A stretch of DNA of 64,000 nucleotides. Source: an uncultured Methylophilaceae bacterium. GTDB taxonomy: Bacteria > Pseudomonadota > Gammaproteobacteria > Burkholderiales > Methylophilaceae. Every line of letters begins with the position of its first letter. Positions within the stretch are counted from its first letter, which is position 1. The stretch is from contig CAJIZS010000001.1 of the NCBI GenBank assembly GCA_905182075.1, forward strand, positions 806,001 through 870,000, given 5' to 3'. This document shows positions 20,733-30,247 of the stretch, piece by piece. The position numbers were made by a program, and so were the translations under genes. Below the pieces are notes generated by a model. The model did not search any database, was not told the origin of the DNA, and saw only the letters and a list, made by a program, of their open reading frames with translations.

Positions 20733-21752
20733 ATGAAAAATAAAAAAAGAGCTTTTATTACTGGGATATCAGGAATGGTAGGTTCTCATCTCGCTGAATT
20801 TTTATTTGAAAATACTGATTGGGAAATTATTGGAATGATTCGCTGGAGGAGTCCTTTGGATAATCTATCAGGAATAATTGATCATATAAATAAAAAAAAT
20901 AGGATATCTCTTGTTTACGCAGATCTAAGAGATCATATCTCAATCGATAAAGCAGTTGTCGATGCTAAGCCAGATTATGTATTTCATTTGGCAGCTCAAA
21001 GTTATCCACAAACAAGTTTTACAGCTCCATTAGATACCTTGGATACTAATATTCAAGGTACAACACGACTGCTTGAAGCATTAAAAAATCACTCCCCTGA
21101 AGCCATTATTCATGTCTGTGCTTCCTCTGAAGTTTATGGAAGGGTGCCTAAAGATAAAATACCAATTGATGAAGAATGTAGTTTCCATCCCGCTTCACCG
21201 TATGCAATTTCGAAAGTTGGAACAGACTTGGTTGGAAGATTTTATGCTGAAGCTTACAACATGAAAGTTATGACGACAAGAATGTTTACTCACACAGGAC
21301 CAAGAAGAGGCGATGTTTTTGCTGAGTCTTCATTTGCTAAACAAATTGCTATGATAGAGTCAGGTTTGATTCCACCAGTTATAAAGGTTGGAAATCTTGA
21401 AAGCCTAAGAACAATTGCTGATGTAAGAGATGCAGTTAAAGCCTACTATATGCTGGTAACGATAAATCCAACATCTGGCGAATCATATAATATCGGCGGC
21501 TCATATTCTTGTAAAATTAAAGATCTCCTTGATTACCTTATTTCACTTTCTACGGTCAAAAATATAAACATTGAGGTTGACCCTGATCGATTAAGGCCTA
21601 TTGATGCAGATTTACAAGTCCCAAACGCTGGTAAGTTTATTAAACATACAGGTTGGAAGCCAGAAATATCATTTGAGAGAACTATGGGTGACCTTTTGGA
21701 ATTCTGGAGACAAGAGATAAAAAATAATGGTCAGAAATATCTCTCTAGGTAA
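20733..21752 (+). CDS. GDP-mannose 4,6-dehydratase-like NDP-sugar dehydratase
   Basis: An intact 339-residue extended SDR with FITGISGMVGSHLAEFL, HLAAQSYPQTSF, CASSEVYG and SPYAISKVGTDLVG (YxxxK present), MFTHTGPRRGDVF and LRTIADVRDAVKAYY. These are GMD-subfamily signatures, distinct from the gmd at 9211. With gmhA, hddA and hddC in the same locus it could be a GDP-heptose 4,6-dehydratase (DmhA/MlghB type) leading to 6-deoxyheptose. That assignment is inference; the substrate could equally be GDP-mannose. The next gene follows after 1 base. Confidence 0.85.
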   Translation: MKNKKRAFITGISGMVGSHLAEFLFENTDWEIIGMIRWRSPLDNLSGIIDHINKKNRISLVYADLRDHISIDKAVVDAKPDYVFHLAAQSYPQTSFTAPLDTLDTNIQGTTRLLEALKNHSPEAIIHVCASSEVYGRVPKDKIPIDEECSFHPASPYAISKVGTDLVGRFYAEAYNMKVMTTRMFTHTGPRRGDVFAESSFAKQIAMIESGLIPPVIKVGNLESLRTIADVRDAVKAYYMLVTINPTSGESYNIGGSYSCKIKDLLDYLISLSTVKNINIEVDPDRLRPIDADLQVPNAGKFIKHTGWKPEISFERTMGDLLEFWRQEIKNNGQKYLSR

Positions 21753-21753
21753 T

Positions 21754-22641
21754 ATGAAAGCTATTAATATAAAATCAGAAAAATTAATTTTACCAGCTAT
21801 TGGAATTGGTACAATATTTTTTGAAGATATTTCAAAAAATTTAATTCCTATAAGGGGGATTTTTCGTCTAAGAAAATATATATTGATTTAATTGAAAATG
21901 CTTATGATATGGGGGCAAGAGCTATTGATACTGCAGAAAATTATGCAGAAGGTGCCTCAGAGGAGATAATAGGTGCAGTTAAGCCGTCAATTAAAAGTGA
22001 CCTATTTATAATGACTAAGTTTTCGCCTAATCACTCAGGATCAGGAGAAATTTCTAAGGCGCTAGACCGAAGTCTGAAAAGATTAGATAGGGACTATGTT
22101 GATCTTTACCAGCCTCATTGGCCATCAGGAGGTGATTTGGAAGGATTAGCTAATGAACTCCTTGACCTAGTAAACGCCGGAAAAATAAAGTACATTGGTT
22201 TATCTAACTATTCTTTGGAGTCTTACAAAGAAATCAATTCGTTTTTACCAAATAATAAGGTTAAATTCATTCAATCTGAATATGGACCTTTTGAAAGATC
22301 TGCTGAATTAAATTATTTACCTGAACTTAAAAATAATAATTCAGTTTTTAATTTATGCTATTATGGTAGGTGGAAGTGTTGCCGAAATAGGAGACGCTTC
22401 AATATTATCCTTTGGACCATTTGAAAATAATTCAACTATTGCACAACTTATTTTAGCATGGACAATTCGTTCGGGCTCGGTAATTACTATTCCAAAAGCC
22501 AGCACTAAAGAAAAACTCGTGGAGAATCTTGAGACATTAACAATGACTTTTAGTCAAGATTCTTTGGTAAAGATTTCTAATATCTTTAAGCCTGAAGTAA
22601 AGAGATATTTGGGTGAATTTGCTTTAATAACAAGGTTCTGA
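21754..22641 (+). pseudogene. Aldo/keto reductase (frameshifted)
   Basis: This NADPH-dependent AKR superfamily TIM-barrel enzyme begins at ATG 21754 with ILPAIGIGT. After a break near 21850-21900 it reads MGARAIDTAENYAEGASEEIIG (catalytic Asp and Tyr), IMTKFSPN with the catalytic Lys, SLKRLDRDYVDLYQPHWP, GKIKYIGLSNYS and IQSEYGPFER. A second break near 22350-22400 removes the loop after the Gln motif. The C-terminus has ILAWTIRSGSVITIPKASTKEKLVENL, the AKR cofactor-binding motif. It would be a sugar reductase in this context. Confidence 0.85.
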
Positions 22642-22665
22642 GCTGTTTTTTGTATGATTTTATTT

Positions 22666-22739
22666 GCGGGTGTAGTTCAATGGTAGAACTACAGCCTTCC
22701 AAGCTGTTGATGCCGGTTCGATCCCGGTCACCCGCTCCA
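22666..22739 (+). tRNA. tRNA-Gly (anticodon UCC), CCA encoded
   Basis: A complete 74-base cloverleaf: acceptor GCGGGTG pairs with CACCCGC, D-stem GTTC/GAAC, anticodon stem ACAGC/GCTGT around the loop CTTCCAA (anticodon TCC), T-arm with TTCGATC, discriminator T and encoded CCA. It lies in a roughly 210-base gap between the reductase and the TylF-type gene, an unusual place for a tRNA, inside a polysaccharide operon. Confidence 0.97.
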
Positions 22740-22767
22740 ATAAAATTAACAAAAATTTAGAGCAATC

Positions 22768-22863
22768 ATGTTAAAAACAGTATACAATCTTGCCCATATA
22801 TTTTATTTGATAGTAAGAGACCAATTCCATCAATCATTATTGAATAAGGAAGATTATGAGTAA
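22768..22863 (+). CDS. Possible 31-residue leader peptide
   Basis: An ATG frame of 31 codons (begins MLKTVYNLAHIFYLI) lies between the tRNA and the TylF-type gene and overlaps the next ATG (TATGAGTAA). It could be a translationally coupled small ORF or simply chance coding; there is no family evidence. Confidence 0.2.
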   Translation: MLKTVYNLAHIFYLIVRDQFHQSLLNKEDYE

Positions 22864-23620
22864 AATTAAAAATGAAATTGACGTAATACATTACGGAAGT
22901 GAAGAAGAGGTAAGCGGCAGAAATCATATGATGGCATTAATGGAAAATTGCCCAATACCGAAAGACCAATTACTAGAGAATATTGGCTTGTTTATTGACT
23001 CTAAAAAATTATCACGTTTTTTATTCATGGATCATATCTATAAAAAAAATGTTGATATTCAGGGAGTTGTAATGGAGTTTGGAACTAGGTGGGGTCAAAA
23101 TTCTGCATTATTTTCAGCTTTAAGAGGAATATACGAGCCATTTAATCGTCATAGGAAAATTATTGCATTTGATACCTTTACAGGATTTCCATCGGTAAAT
23201 GAGAAAGATGGAGCCTCCGAATTAATGACACCTGGACAGCTATTTACTGCGGATAAATATGATAAATATTTAGACGATGTGCTTGATGCCCAAGAAGCAC
23301 TAAATCCAATTAATCATATTAAGAAGCATGAGGTAAGAAAAGGCGATGCAATTATAGAGCTTGAATCTTATCTTAAGGAAAATCCAGAAACTATTATTTC
23401 ATTAGCTTATTTTGATTTCGATATATATGAGCCAACAAAAAAATGTCTTGAATTAATTTTACCAAGATTGACTAAAGGATCTGTAATAGGTTTCGATGAA
23501 TTAAATGACCCGGATTCTCCAGGAGAAACTCTAGCATTGATGGAGGTAATAGGACTTAATAACATTAGTTTAAAGCGCTTTAAATATGCCTCAAGAGTAT
23601 CTTATTACATAGTTGAATAA
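22856..23620 (+). CDS. TylF/MycF-type macrocin O-methyltransferase family protein
   Basis: An intact 254-residue SAM-dependent O-methyltransferase of the TylF family, whose characterised members methylate sugar hydroxyls on macrolides. Visible features are VVMEFGTRWGQNSALFSALRG (SAM-binding motif I), IIAFDTFTGFP, LAYFDFDIYEPTKKCLE with metal-binding aspartates, and GSVIGFDELN. A Shine-Dalgarno AAGGAAG precedes the ATG. It is likely to O-methylate a sugar of the glycan. Confidence 0.85.
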   Translation: MSKIKNEIDVIHYGSEEEVSGRNHMMALMENCPIPKDQLLENIGLFIDSKKLSRFLFMDHIYKKNVDIQGVVMEFGTRWGQNSALFSALRGIYEPFNRHRKIIAFDTFTGFPSVNEKDGASELMTPGQLFTADKYDKYLDDVLDAQEALNPINHIKKHEVRKGDAIIELESYLKENPETIISLAYFDFDIYEPTKKCLELILPRLTKGSVIGFDELNDPDSPGETLALMEVIGLNNISLKRFKYASRVSYYIVE

Positions 23621-23626
23621 TGATTT

Positions 23627-24548
23627 ATGAAAATAAATAAAGAACAGATAAGCAACCTATTTGATTTAAAATTATCAGATGAAATTATTAGTTTGATTGA
23701 GAACTTTAATCTTAACTACGATAATCTAAATTTGGCTGACAGGGATGCACATATTTTAAAATGCATCAATTTTCTAGATGAGACTATTGTTCCCTCAGGT
23801 AAGTCCAGAAAACCAGCTTGGGAAAACGGTTGGGGTGAAAATTTTGACGATTTTTATAATAGTGATTTAGATATAGATAAGTTGCTACCACATTATTATA
23901 GAAGAGGAAGGTCTGTAATGAGGCTTCAGGGTGATTACATTCTCCCAGAAGACCATATGTTTGAAGCCAAAATTTTATCAATTATTCAAGCAATTTTAGC
24001 GGAAAATTTTTTAGGTAACTATAACGACATCTACGAGTTTGGAGCAGGACCTTGTCATAATATTGTTGCATTTGCTCAGAGACTAAAGAATAAAAACTTC
24101 TACGTAACAGATTGGGTTGACCCAACCGTTAAAATTATCAAGCATATTGAAGCTAATAAAGATAAGATGGGTTTTGGATCACATAATTTTAACGGAAGCA
24201 CTTTTGATTATTTTAATCTCGATCATAATTTTAAGATTAAACCGGGAAGTGTCGTATTAACATGGGGAAGCATGGAGCAGATTGGTTCGCAAAACAAAGA
24301 GCTGCTAAATTTTTTTCTATCCCAGTCCAACGTAGATTTTATTCATATTGAGCCAACTTTAGAGCTTTATCAAAATACTTTATTTGATCAATTAGCACAC
24401 GATTATTCAACTAAAAGAAATTATTTAAATGGCTATTTTAAAGACCTATTTGACTTAGAGGCTTCGAATAAAGTTAATGTTACATATAAGAAAAGAATAA
24501 TAGGAAGTGGGTTTCATGATGGGTGGACTATTATTTGTTGGAACAAAG
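23627..24548 (+). repeat. Dispersed 922-base direct repeat, copy B (partner 18630-19551)
   Basis: Second copy of the repeat described at 18630-19551. Confidence 0.93.
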
Positions 24549-24556
24549 ATTCATAA
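23627..24556 (+). CDS. SAM-dependent methyltransferase-like protein, copy B
   Basis: A complete 309-residue protein, nearly identical over its whole length to the N-terminal part of the fused gene at 18630. The SAM-binding motif IYEFGAGPCHNIVAFAQR lies near residues 132-149, with YVTDWVDP next and TWGSMEQIG later. It ends ICWNKDS. Its stop is followed by TTCATAACATTTAA, a sequence that also occurs just before copy A at 18614, marking related 3' ends. This is probably the ancestral, undamaged copy. Confidence 0.8.
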   Translation: MKINKEQISNLFDLKLSDEIISLIENFNLNYDNLNLADRDAHILKCINFLDETIVPSGKSRKPAWENGWGENFDDFYNSDLDIDKLLPHYYRRGRSVMRLQGDYILPEDHMFEAKILSIIQAILAENFLGNYNDIYEFGAGPCHNIVAFAQRLKNKNFYVTDWVDPTVKIIKHIEANKDKMGFGSHNFNGSTFDYFNLDHNFKIKPGSVVLTWGSMEQIGSQNKELLNFFLSQSNVDFIHIEPTLELYQNTLFDQLAHDYSTKRNYLNGYFKDLFDLEASNKVNVTYKKRIIGSGFHDGWTIICWNKDS

Positions 24557-24565
24557 CATTTAATC

Positions 24566-25060
24566 ATGAACTACAAAAAAGTCTTTAAAACACCATTTTT
24601 TGAAATTGAAGAATCTACAGAAAAATTTGATAATAACTCACCACATTACAGAATTAACAGTAGTGACTCTGTAATATGTTGCTTGATTAATGACGAAGAT
24701 AAAATAGTTCTAGTTAGTCAACTTAGGCCAAATTTAGGTTATGAGACACTAGAATTTCCAGCTGGAGGTATTGATAGGAATGAGTCACCAATTCAAGCTG
24801 TTTCAAGAGAAGTTAGAGAGGAAACAGGTATGACATGTGATTTTAAGGCGTTAGGTTCCTATAGACTTTTAATGAATAGAACGGTTAATAAAGAGCATCT
24901 TTTTGTAGGGTTAGTTAAAGAAAAAGGAAAAGGAAATCTTGAGGATTTAATTAATGTTAAAGAAATTGATAGAAAAAAATTTTTATCCTTGGTAAATGAT
25001 AATAAATTTGAACAGTTAGCAGCATTAGGGATTATTCAATTAATTAATTTAAAGTTTTAA
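24566..25060 (+). CDS. Nudix hydrolase (ADP-sugar pyrophosphatase-like)
   Basis: An intact 164-residue Nudix protein. The Nudix box is complete: a Gly-Gly-Ile-Asp start, E seven residues on, and REVREETGM, matching GX5EX7REUXEEXGU at about residues 69-91. It should hydrolyse a nucleoside diphosphate linked to another group, perhaps recycling a nucleotide sugar. The ATG follows copy B by 9 bases, so it is likely in the same operon. Confidence 0.88.
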   Translation: MNYKKVFKTPFFEIEESTEKFDNNSPHYRINSSDSVICCLINDEDKIVLVSQLRPNLGYETLEFPAGGIDRNESPIQAVSREVREETGMTCDFKALGSYRLLMNRTVNKEHLFVGLVKEKGKGNLEDLINVKEIDRKKFLSLVNDNKFEQLAALGIIQLINLKF

Positions 25061-25107
25061 TATTAATTTTTTAAATGATAAAAGCTGTAACTTTTCATGG
25101 GAAGATT

Positions 25108-25597
25108 ATGAACGTTGAAAAAACAGAATTAGATGGAGTCCTTTTAATTACACCACCAACAATTTTTAAAGATTTTCGGGGTGAGTATGTTGAAACCTAT
25201 AACAGAGAAATTTACCATAAACATGATAATTATACTCATTTCTCAAGGTTAATCTATTAGAAAAGATTCATCAATAAAAGATTTTACAAAATTAATTTCT
25301 TGCCTGTTTGGATCATTTTTTTTAGTGGTCGTAAATAATAACCCAACTTCAAAGCAATACAAGAAATCAATATCTTTTACATTATCTGAGAGTAATCGAT
25401 TGCAAGTTTTGGTGCCTGAAAAATTTGGAAATGGCCATCTTGTAACAAGTGATCAAGCAATGTTTCATTATAAGCAAAATACTCAATACAACAGAGCAGG
25501 TCAATTTACCATCATATGGAATGATCCAGAGTACAATTTTGGTTGGCCAACAAAGTCCCCAATTTTGTCAGAAAGAGATTCAGGGGTGACTTCTTAA
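25108..25597 (+). pseudogene. dTDP-4-dehydrorhamnose 3,5-epimerase-like cupin (frameshifted)
   Basis: An RmlC-related protein with LDGVLLITPPTIFKDFRGEYVETYN at the start and LISCLFGSFFLVVVNN, RLQVLVPEKFGNGHLV, AMFHYKQ and FTIIWNDPEYNFGWP after a break. The frame is lost near 25235-25325, where the RGIHGD-type motif with the catalytic His should be. The start at 25108 fits the family better than the ATG at 25075. Compared with rfbC it is a distant paralogue, closer to RmlC-like proteins of the GDP/CDP-sugar type. The stop overlaps the next ATG (TAATG). Confidence 0.8.
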
Positions 25598-26576
25598 TGT
25601 CTAATTTCTATAAAAATAAAAATATTTTGGTCACTGGGTCAGCCGGCTTTGTTGGCACTAACTTAGTTAAAAGATTGGTTGATCTAGGAGTCAAAATTTA
25701 GGTATTCATTTCCTCCCCAAAAATTTGTCTTATTTGTGTAAGTATATAAAAGTTGATTTAACAAATAAAAAAGATTGCGCTAAGGTATGTGCTGGCATTG
25801 ATTATGTTTTTATGTGTGCGGCTAATAGTTCCGGTGCTTCGGTTATGGAAAAAGCACCATTAACTCACTTAACACCAAATGTTGTAATGAATGCACTTAT
25901 GCTTGAATCTGCCTACTCTGAAGGAGTACAAAAGTTTGCATTTATAAGTAGTAATACTGTTTACCCATTAACAAATAATGCAGTTGTTGAAGCTGATGCT
26001 AATTATGATTTTTACGAAAAATATCATATTGTTGGATGGATGAAAATGTTTTCCGAGGAAATGTGTAAAATGTATTCAAATCATATTAAAGCCCCAATGA
26101 AAACACTTGTTGTAAGGCCGGGTAACTTGTATGGCCCCTTTGATAAATACAATAAAAATGAATCGAAGGTAATTGCTGCTTTAGTAAGAAGATTTGTTGA
26201 GAAACAAAATCCACTAGAAGTCTGGGGGGATGGGAATGACATTAAAGATTTTATTTTTATTGATGACTTCATTGATGGACTAATCAGCACATTCAAAAAT
26301 GAAAAAATTGAAGGCCCAATAAATATTGCATCTGGTGAGCCAACAACCATCAAAGATATTATAAATGCATTAATTTTGATTTCAGAATCATCGGATTTGA
26401 ATGTCCAGTATGACGCCTCAAAGCCAACCATGATTCCTGTAAGACTTATCTCAACCGATCTAGTAAAAAAAGAGATTAATTTTTCTCCAAAATACAGTAT
26501 TTACGAAGGGTTAGATAAAACATACAATTGGTATCAGCAGTACTACAAAAAATTTACACCGGAAGACTTAATATGA
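25597..26576 (+). pseudogene. NAD-dependent epimerase/dehydratase (5' frameshift)
   Basis: An extended SDR starting at the ATG at 25597 with ILVTGSAGFVGTNLVKRL. The frame is shifted by one base near 25700-25725 and then continues intact with DYVFMCAANSSG, FISSNTVYP, RPGNLYGPFDKY, GDGNDIKDFIFIDDF and NIASGEPTTI. The YxxxK position reads VGWMK, lacking the Tyr at the usual place. It overlaps the hddA start by 3 bases (ATATGA), which suggests a coupled role with the heptose genes. Confidence 0.82.
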
Positions 26577-27539
26577 TCATTTCAAGAACACCGTTTAGAA
26601 TTTCTTTTTTTGGTGGAGGCACAGATTACCCTGATTGGTATAAAGAAAATGGCGGGGCGGTTTTAAGTACCTCAATAAATAAATTCAGTTATATTACTGC
26701 TAGATATCTATCGTTTTTTTTTATAAATGGAACTTAATCAAGAAACGTTAAAAAAAGCTTATAATTATCTTTCCAAAGATCAATGCTTAAAATTTCTAAA
26801 ATTTAAAGACAACCTAGACCTTGTTCATCATGCTGATTTACCAGCTAGAGCTGGATTAGGATCTAGCTCAACCTTTACTGTTGGGCTACTTCAGGCCATA
26901 TATGCATTGCAGAATAAAATGGTAAGTAAAAGACAGCTTGCGATTAATGCTATTAATGTTGAACAAAACTTAATTAAAGAATCTGTCGGATCACAAGATC
27001 AAACGGTAGCTGCATTTGGTGGATTAAATAAAATTGAATTTGGGGGTCGTAATGAGTTTACTGTAAAGCCAATACCATTAAATCCTAAAAGAATTAAGTT
27101 ACTCGAAAATAATTTGATGCTATTTTTCACTCGTTTCTCTAGAACAGCATCAAATATTGCTTCTGAACAAATTAAATCAATACATAAGAGAAAAGCCGAG
27201 TTAACAGAGATACATGAATCAGTTGATCAATCAATTGAAATTATAACAAGCGATCAATCTATGGATGATTTTGGCCGTCTACTGGGAAATCAATGGAAAA
27301 TTAAAAAGAAAATGACTAGTTTGGTCACTAATGCAGATATTGATGAAATTTACTCGAAAGGGATAAGGGCTCTAACAAAGAGATATAGAAATGATGCCGA
27401 CCTAGACATCAATGTTTTATTTGATGTACCTAAAGATAAACAAGAAGATGAAAGATTAAGATTATCAAAACAGTTTTTATTTGATTACACTGGAAGTCAA
27501 ATAATTTATTACTCGGATACAGGCAATCCAAATAAATAA
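26574..27539 (+). pseudogene. hddA: D-glycero-alpha-D-manno-heptose 7-phosphate kinase (frameshift and deletion)
   Basis: A GHMP-family kinase of the HddA type, which phosphorylates heptose 7-phosphate at C1 for GDP-heptose synthesis. The N-terminus IISRTPFRISFFGGGTDYPDWY is diagnostic. At 26715-26735 the frame breaks and about 20 residues are missing. It resumes as YNYLSKDQCLKFL and DLPARAGLGSSSTFTVGLLQA, the GHMP ATP-binding motif. The C-terminal glycine-rich motif of the family is not recognisable (RYRNDADLDINVLFDVP in its place), although FDYTGSQIIYY at the end fits. It is followed by hddC after 4 bases. Confidence 0.86.
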
Positions 27540-27543
27540 AATT

Positions 27544-28344
27544 ATGAATATTTTTAAAATAGATGTAGATGTCGTTATTCTTTGTGGGGGACTAGGTACA
27601 AGACTTAAGACTTTATTTCCAAATACTCCAAAAGCTTTAGCAAGTATTAATGGCGTCCCTTTTTTAGATAAATTAATGAAAATAATCAACAAGCAGGGCT
27701 TTGAGAAATTTATTTTATGTGTGGGGCATTTAAAGCAACAGATTATTGACCGTTACTCAAAGACAACTAATTTCGATGTTAGGTACTCACTAGAAACTGA
27801 TCAATTAGGAACTGGTGGCGCAATTAAGAATGCTTTACCTTTAATAGAAAATAAATTTTTTATAGATATAAGTGATTCAAACATACGTTATACTGTGAAT
27901 ATAGGAGTGTTCAGTCTTAAGAATAATGCTGATATATCAATTGTTATCTCACCAGCTGACATCGAAAGAGATGATGTTGGCAATATTGTAATTGATAAAA
28001 ATAATAAAATCATCTCATTTTCTGAGAAAACAAAAAAGACTCCAAGGCATTATATAAATGCAGGTATATACGTTATTAATAAAAGTGCCGTAGATAGCTT
28101 TGACTCTGATCAGGTATTGGAAGAATGTGGGTTTGATTATAAAAGAGTTCTACTATTGAAAGACCCTAATTACTTAAAGTTAGAAATTGAATCAGAGATG
28201 AAAATAGCACAATATTTATCTCAAAACCAATCAAGATCATCTCATAGTATTTACACAATTCCAGTAGTTGTTCATGTACTTCATACAGGGCAACCAATAG
28301 GAACTTCTTATAATATTTCTGATGTTGGGGGGCATGCTTATTGA
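27544..28344 (+). CDS. hddC: HddC-type heptose-1-phosphate guanylyltransferase fused to M43-protease-like fragment
   Basis: Residues 1-190 are a nucleotidyltransferase: VVILCGGLGTRLKTLFPNTPKALA with the GxGTR motif, FILCVGHLKQQI, LGTGGAIKNA and HYINAGIYVI. Beside hddA this is most likely the HddC guanylyltransferase that makes GDP-heptose, though other sugar-1-phosphate transferases look alike. From about residue 193 (28120) the protein stops resembling the family and reads EECGFDYKRVLLLKDPNY, then YTIPVVVHVLHTGQPIG and YNISD, the pro-region and start of the catalytic domain of M43 (pregnancy-associated plasma protein A type) metallopeptidases. The HddC C-terminus is absent. The frame ends inside the ABC transporter start. 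Confidence 0.7.
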   Translation: MNIFKIDVDVVILCGGLGTRLKTLFPNTPKALASINGVPFLDKLMKIINKQGFEKFILCVGHLKQQIIDRYSKTTNFDVRYSLETDQLGTGGAIKNALPLIENKFFIDISDSNIRYTVNIGVFSLKNNADISIVISPADIERDDVGNIVIDKNNKIISFSEKTKKTPRHYINAGIYVINKSAVDSFDSDQVLEECGFDYKRVLLLKDPNYLKLEIESEMKIAQYLSQNQSRSSHSIYTIPVVVHVLHTGQPIGTSYNISDVGGHAY

Positions 28345-30023
28345 GATGATTGGACTCGGATTAATTTTACCCATGATATCTTTTTTAATGAATGCAGATT
28401 ATGCTAGGCAGTTCCCATTGATAATCAGCTTTACTCAATTAATTTTTGGAGACAGCTCACCAACTAGTGTTGTTTATTTTGGCCTATTTTGTTTTTCAGC
28501 AATATTTCTTATAAAGGCGCTTTATCTATCATTCTATTTATGGAAACAAACTTCTTTTATTTTCACTCTTAATCGTACTTTAGGAGAAAGATTGTATGCG
28601 ACTTACATTAAGCAGCCCTATTCTTTTCATGTTAATCATAATTCCTCAAGTATGATTCAAAATGTAGTTGGAGAGGTTTGTATGTTTTCAGGTGCAGTTA
28701 TGATGGCTTTTACGAATTTAATCGCAGAGTTACTAGTCTTACTTGGATTCTTATCAGTTTTACTTTATTTTCAGCCAACAGCAACCCTAATTATTGCTGG
28801 TTCATTATTATCTTTTTCTTTCTTGTATAGCTTAGCAACCAAGAAGGCACTAAATAAGTGGGGTACATGGCGACAAATTGCAGATACATTGAGGGTTCAG
28901 CGAGTTCAAGAAGGTATTAATGGGATCAAGGAAAGTTTGTTACTTGGTAGGACTAAATTTTTTCAAAATCAGTTTAATGTTCAGAATGCCCAAAGCTGTG
29001 AAATAAACGCCAACCAGACTGTTGTTTTAAGTTTACCTAAGATTTGGCTTGAATTTATTGCAATAATTTCGATATTCATCATACTTATTCTCACATTGAT
29101 TTTAAAAGATACAACTGCTGGACTTGAGGGAGTTTTACCTAGCATGGCTCTTTTTGCTGCTGCAGCATTTAGGATATTGCCGTCGGTTAATCGAATTTTA
29201 ATTTCAAGTCAGACATTGCGTTATTCTATGCCTAACATTACTAAGATTTATAATGAGCTTCAAATTACTGCCTCTAAAAAAGCTAACCCAATGTCTTCCA
29301 AAAAGATAAAGTTTAAAAACCAAATCTCACTGCAAAATTTATCCTTTTCCTACCCAGGATCTAATAAAAAAACTCTTAATAACTGCTCTTTAAATCATTA
29401 AAAAACCTGGGGTTTGGGTTGTTGGAGCTAGTGGCTCCGGTAAAAGTACTTTGGTTGATAATATTTTAGGGCTGTTTACACCAAATTCAGGAAAAATTAC
29501 TGTTGATGGGCAAGATATACAAAATAATATGCGTTCATGGCAAGATCAAGTTGGGTATGTTTCACAAAATTTATTTTTAATTGATGCAACAATTACATCA
29601 AATGTTGCCTTTGGAATTTCTCCAAAAAAAATAAATATTAAGTCAGTTGAAAAAGCATTAAAAATGGCTCAACTTAATGAGTTTATTAAATTACTGCCAG
29701 ACGGAAAAAATACAATTTTAGGTGAGGGAGGAATTAAGCTATCCGGTGGACAAAGGCAAAGAATTGGAATTGCAAGAGCTCTTTATCATAATCCCCCTGT
29801 GATTGTTCTAGATGAGGCAACAAATGCTTTGGATACAAAAACAGAAATTGAAGTGATGAAATCAGTTTTAAGTCTTAAGGGAATTAAAACAATTATAATG
29901 ATTGCTCATAGATTGCAAACATTAAGTCAATGTGATCGTATTTTTAGAGTCAGCGCAGGTGGAAAAGTTAGGGATATTCCATTATTTAAAAATAAACCTA
30001 AAAACCTTAACGTAAAAAAATAA
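28322..30023 (+). pseudogene. ABC exporter, PglK/MsbA-like lipid-linked glycan flippase (frameshifted)
   Basis: This is a fused membrane and ATP-binding subunit exporter. The membrane part starts IEMIGLGLILPMISFLMN and contains several hydrophobic helices and KQPYSFHVNHNSS, as in PglK flippases. A one-base break near 29395-29405 separates it from the nucleotide-binding domain: GASGSGKST (Walker A), VSQNLF (Q-loop), [15 protein letters not shown] (signature), VIVLDEATNALD (Walker B) and AHRLQTL (H-loop). The N-terminal first half helix seems missing because the gene begins within the chimeric junction of the previous entry. It could flip a lipid-linked oligosaccharide. Confidence 0.88.
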
Positions 30024-30058
30024 TTATATTTACTTCAGAAGTTAACAGGGATTAACAA

Positions 30059-30247
30059 ATGAAAAAAATATTTATAAATATAATAAAAAAAACTATATCT
30101 TTTGATTCAGACATTATTGCTGCGATTTCTTTATTTTATCAAAATCAAAGGACTGATGGAATATTACATTATATTAACCTTAGGTTTTGTGAGTTCTTTT
30201 ATAAAGTTTGCCACCCATCTTCTTCTAAATTCATTAATTCCAAATGA
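30059..30247 (+). CDS. Hypothetical 62-residue protein, possibly a remnant
   Basis: A short Lys- and Ile-rich frame (MKKIFINIIKKTISFD) with FCEFFYKVCHP near its end. No family is recognised. It lies between the ABC exporter and the first Wzy and its end touches the next ATG. Another frame of the same DNA also looks hydrophobic, so this may be a damaged larger gene. Confidence 0.3.
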   Translation: MKKIFINIIKKTISFDSDIIAAISLFYQNQRTDGILHYINLRFCEFFYKVCHPSSSKFINSK

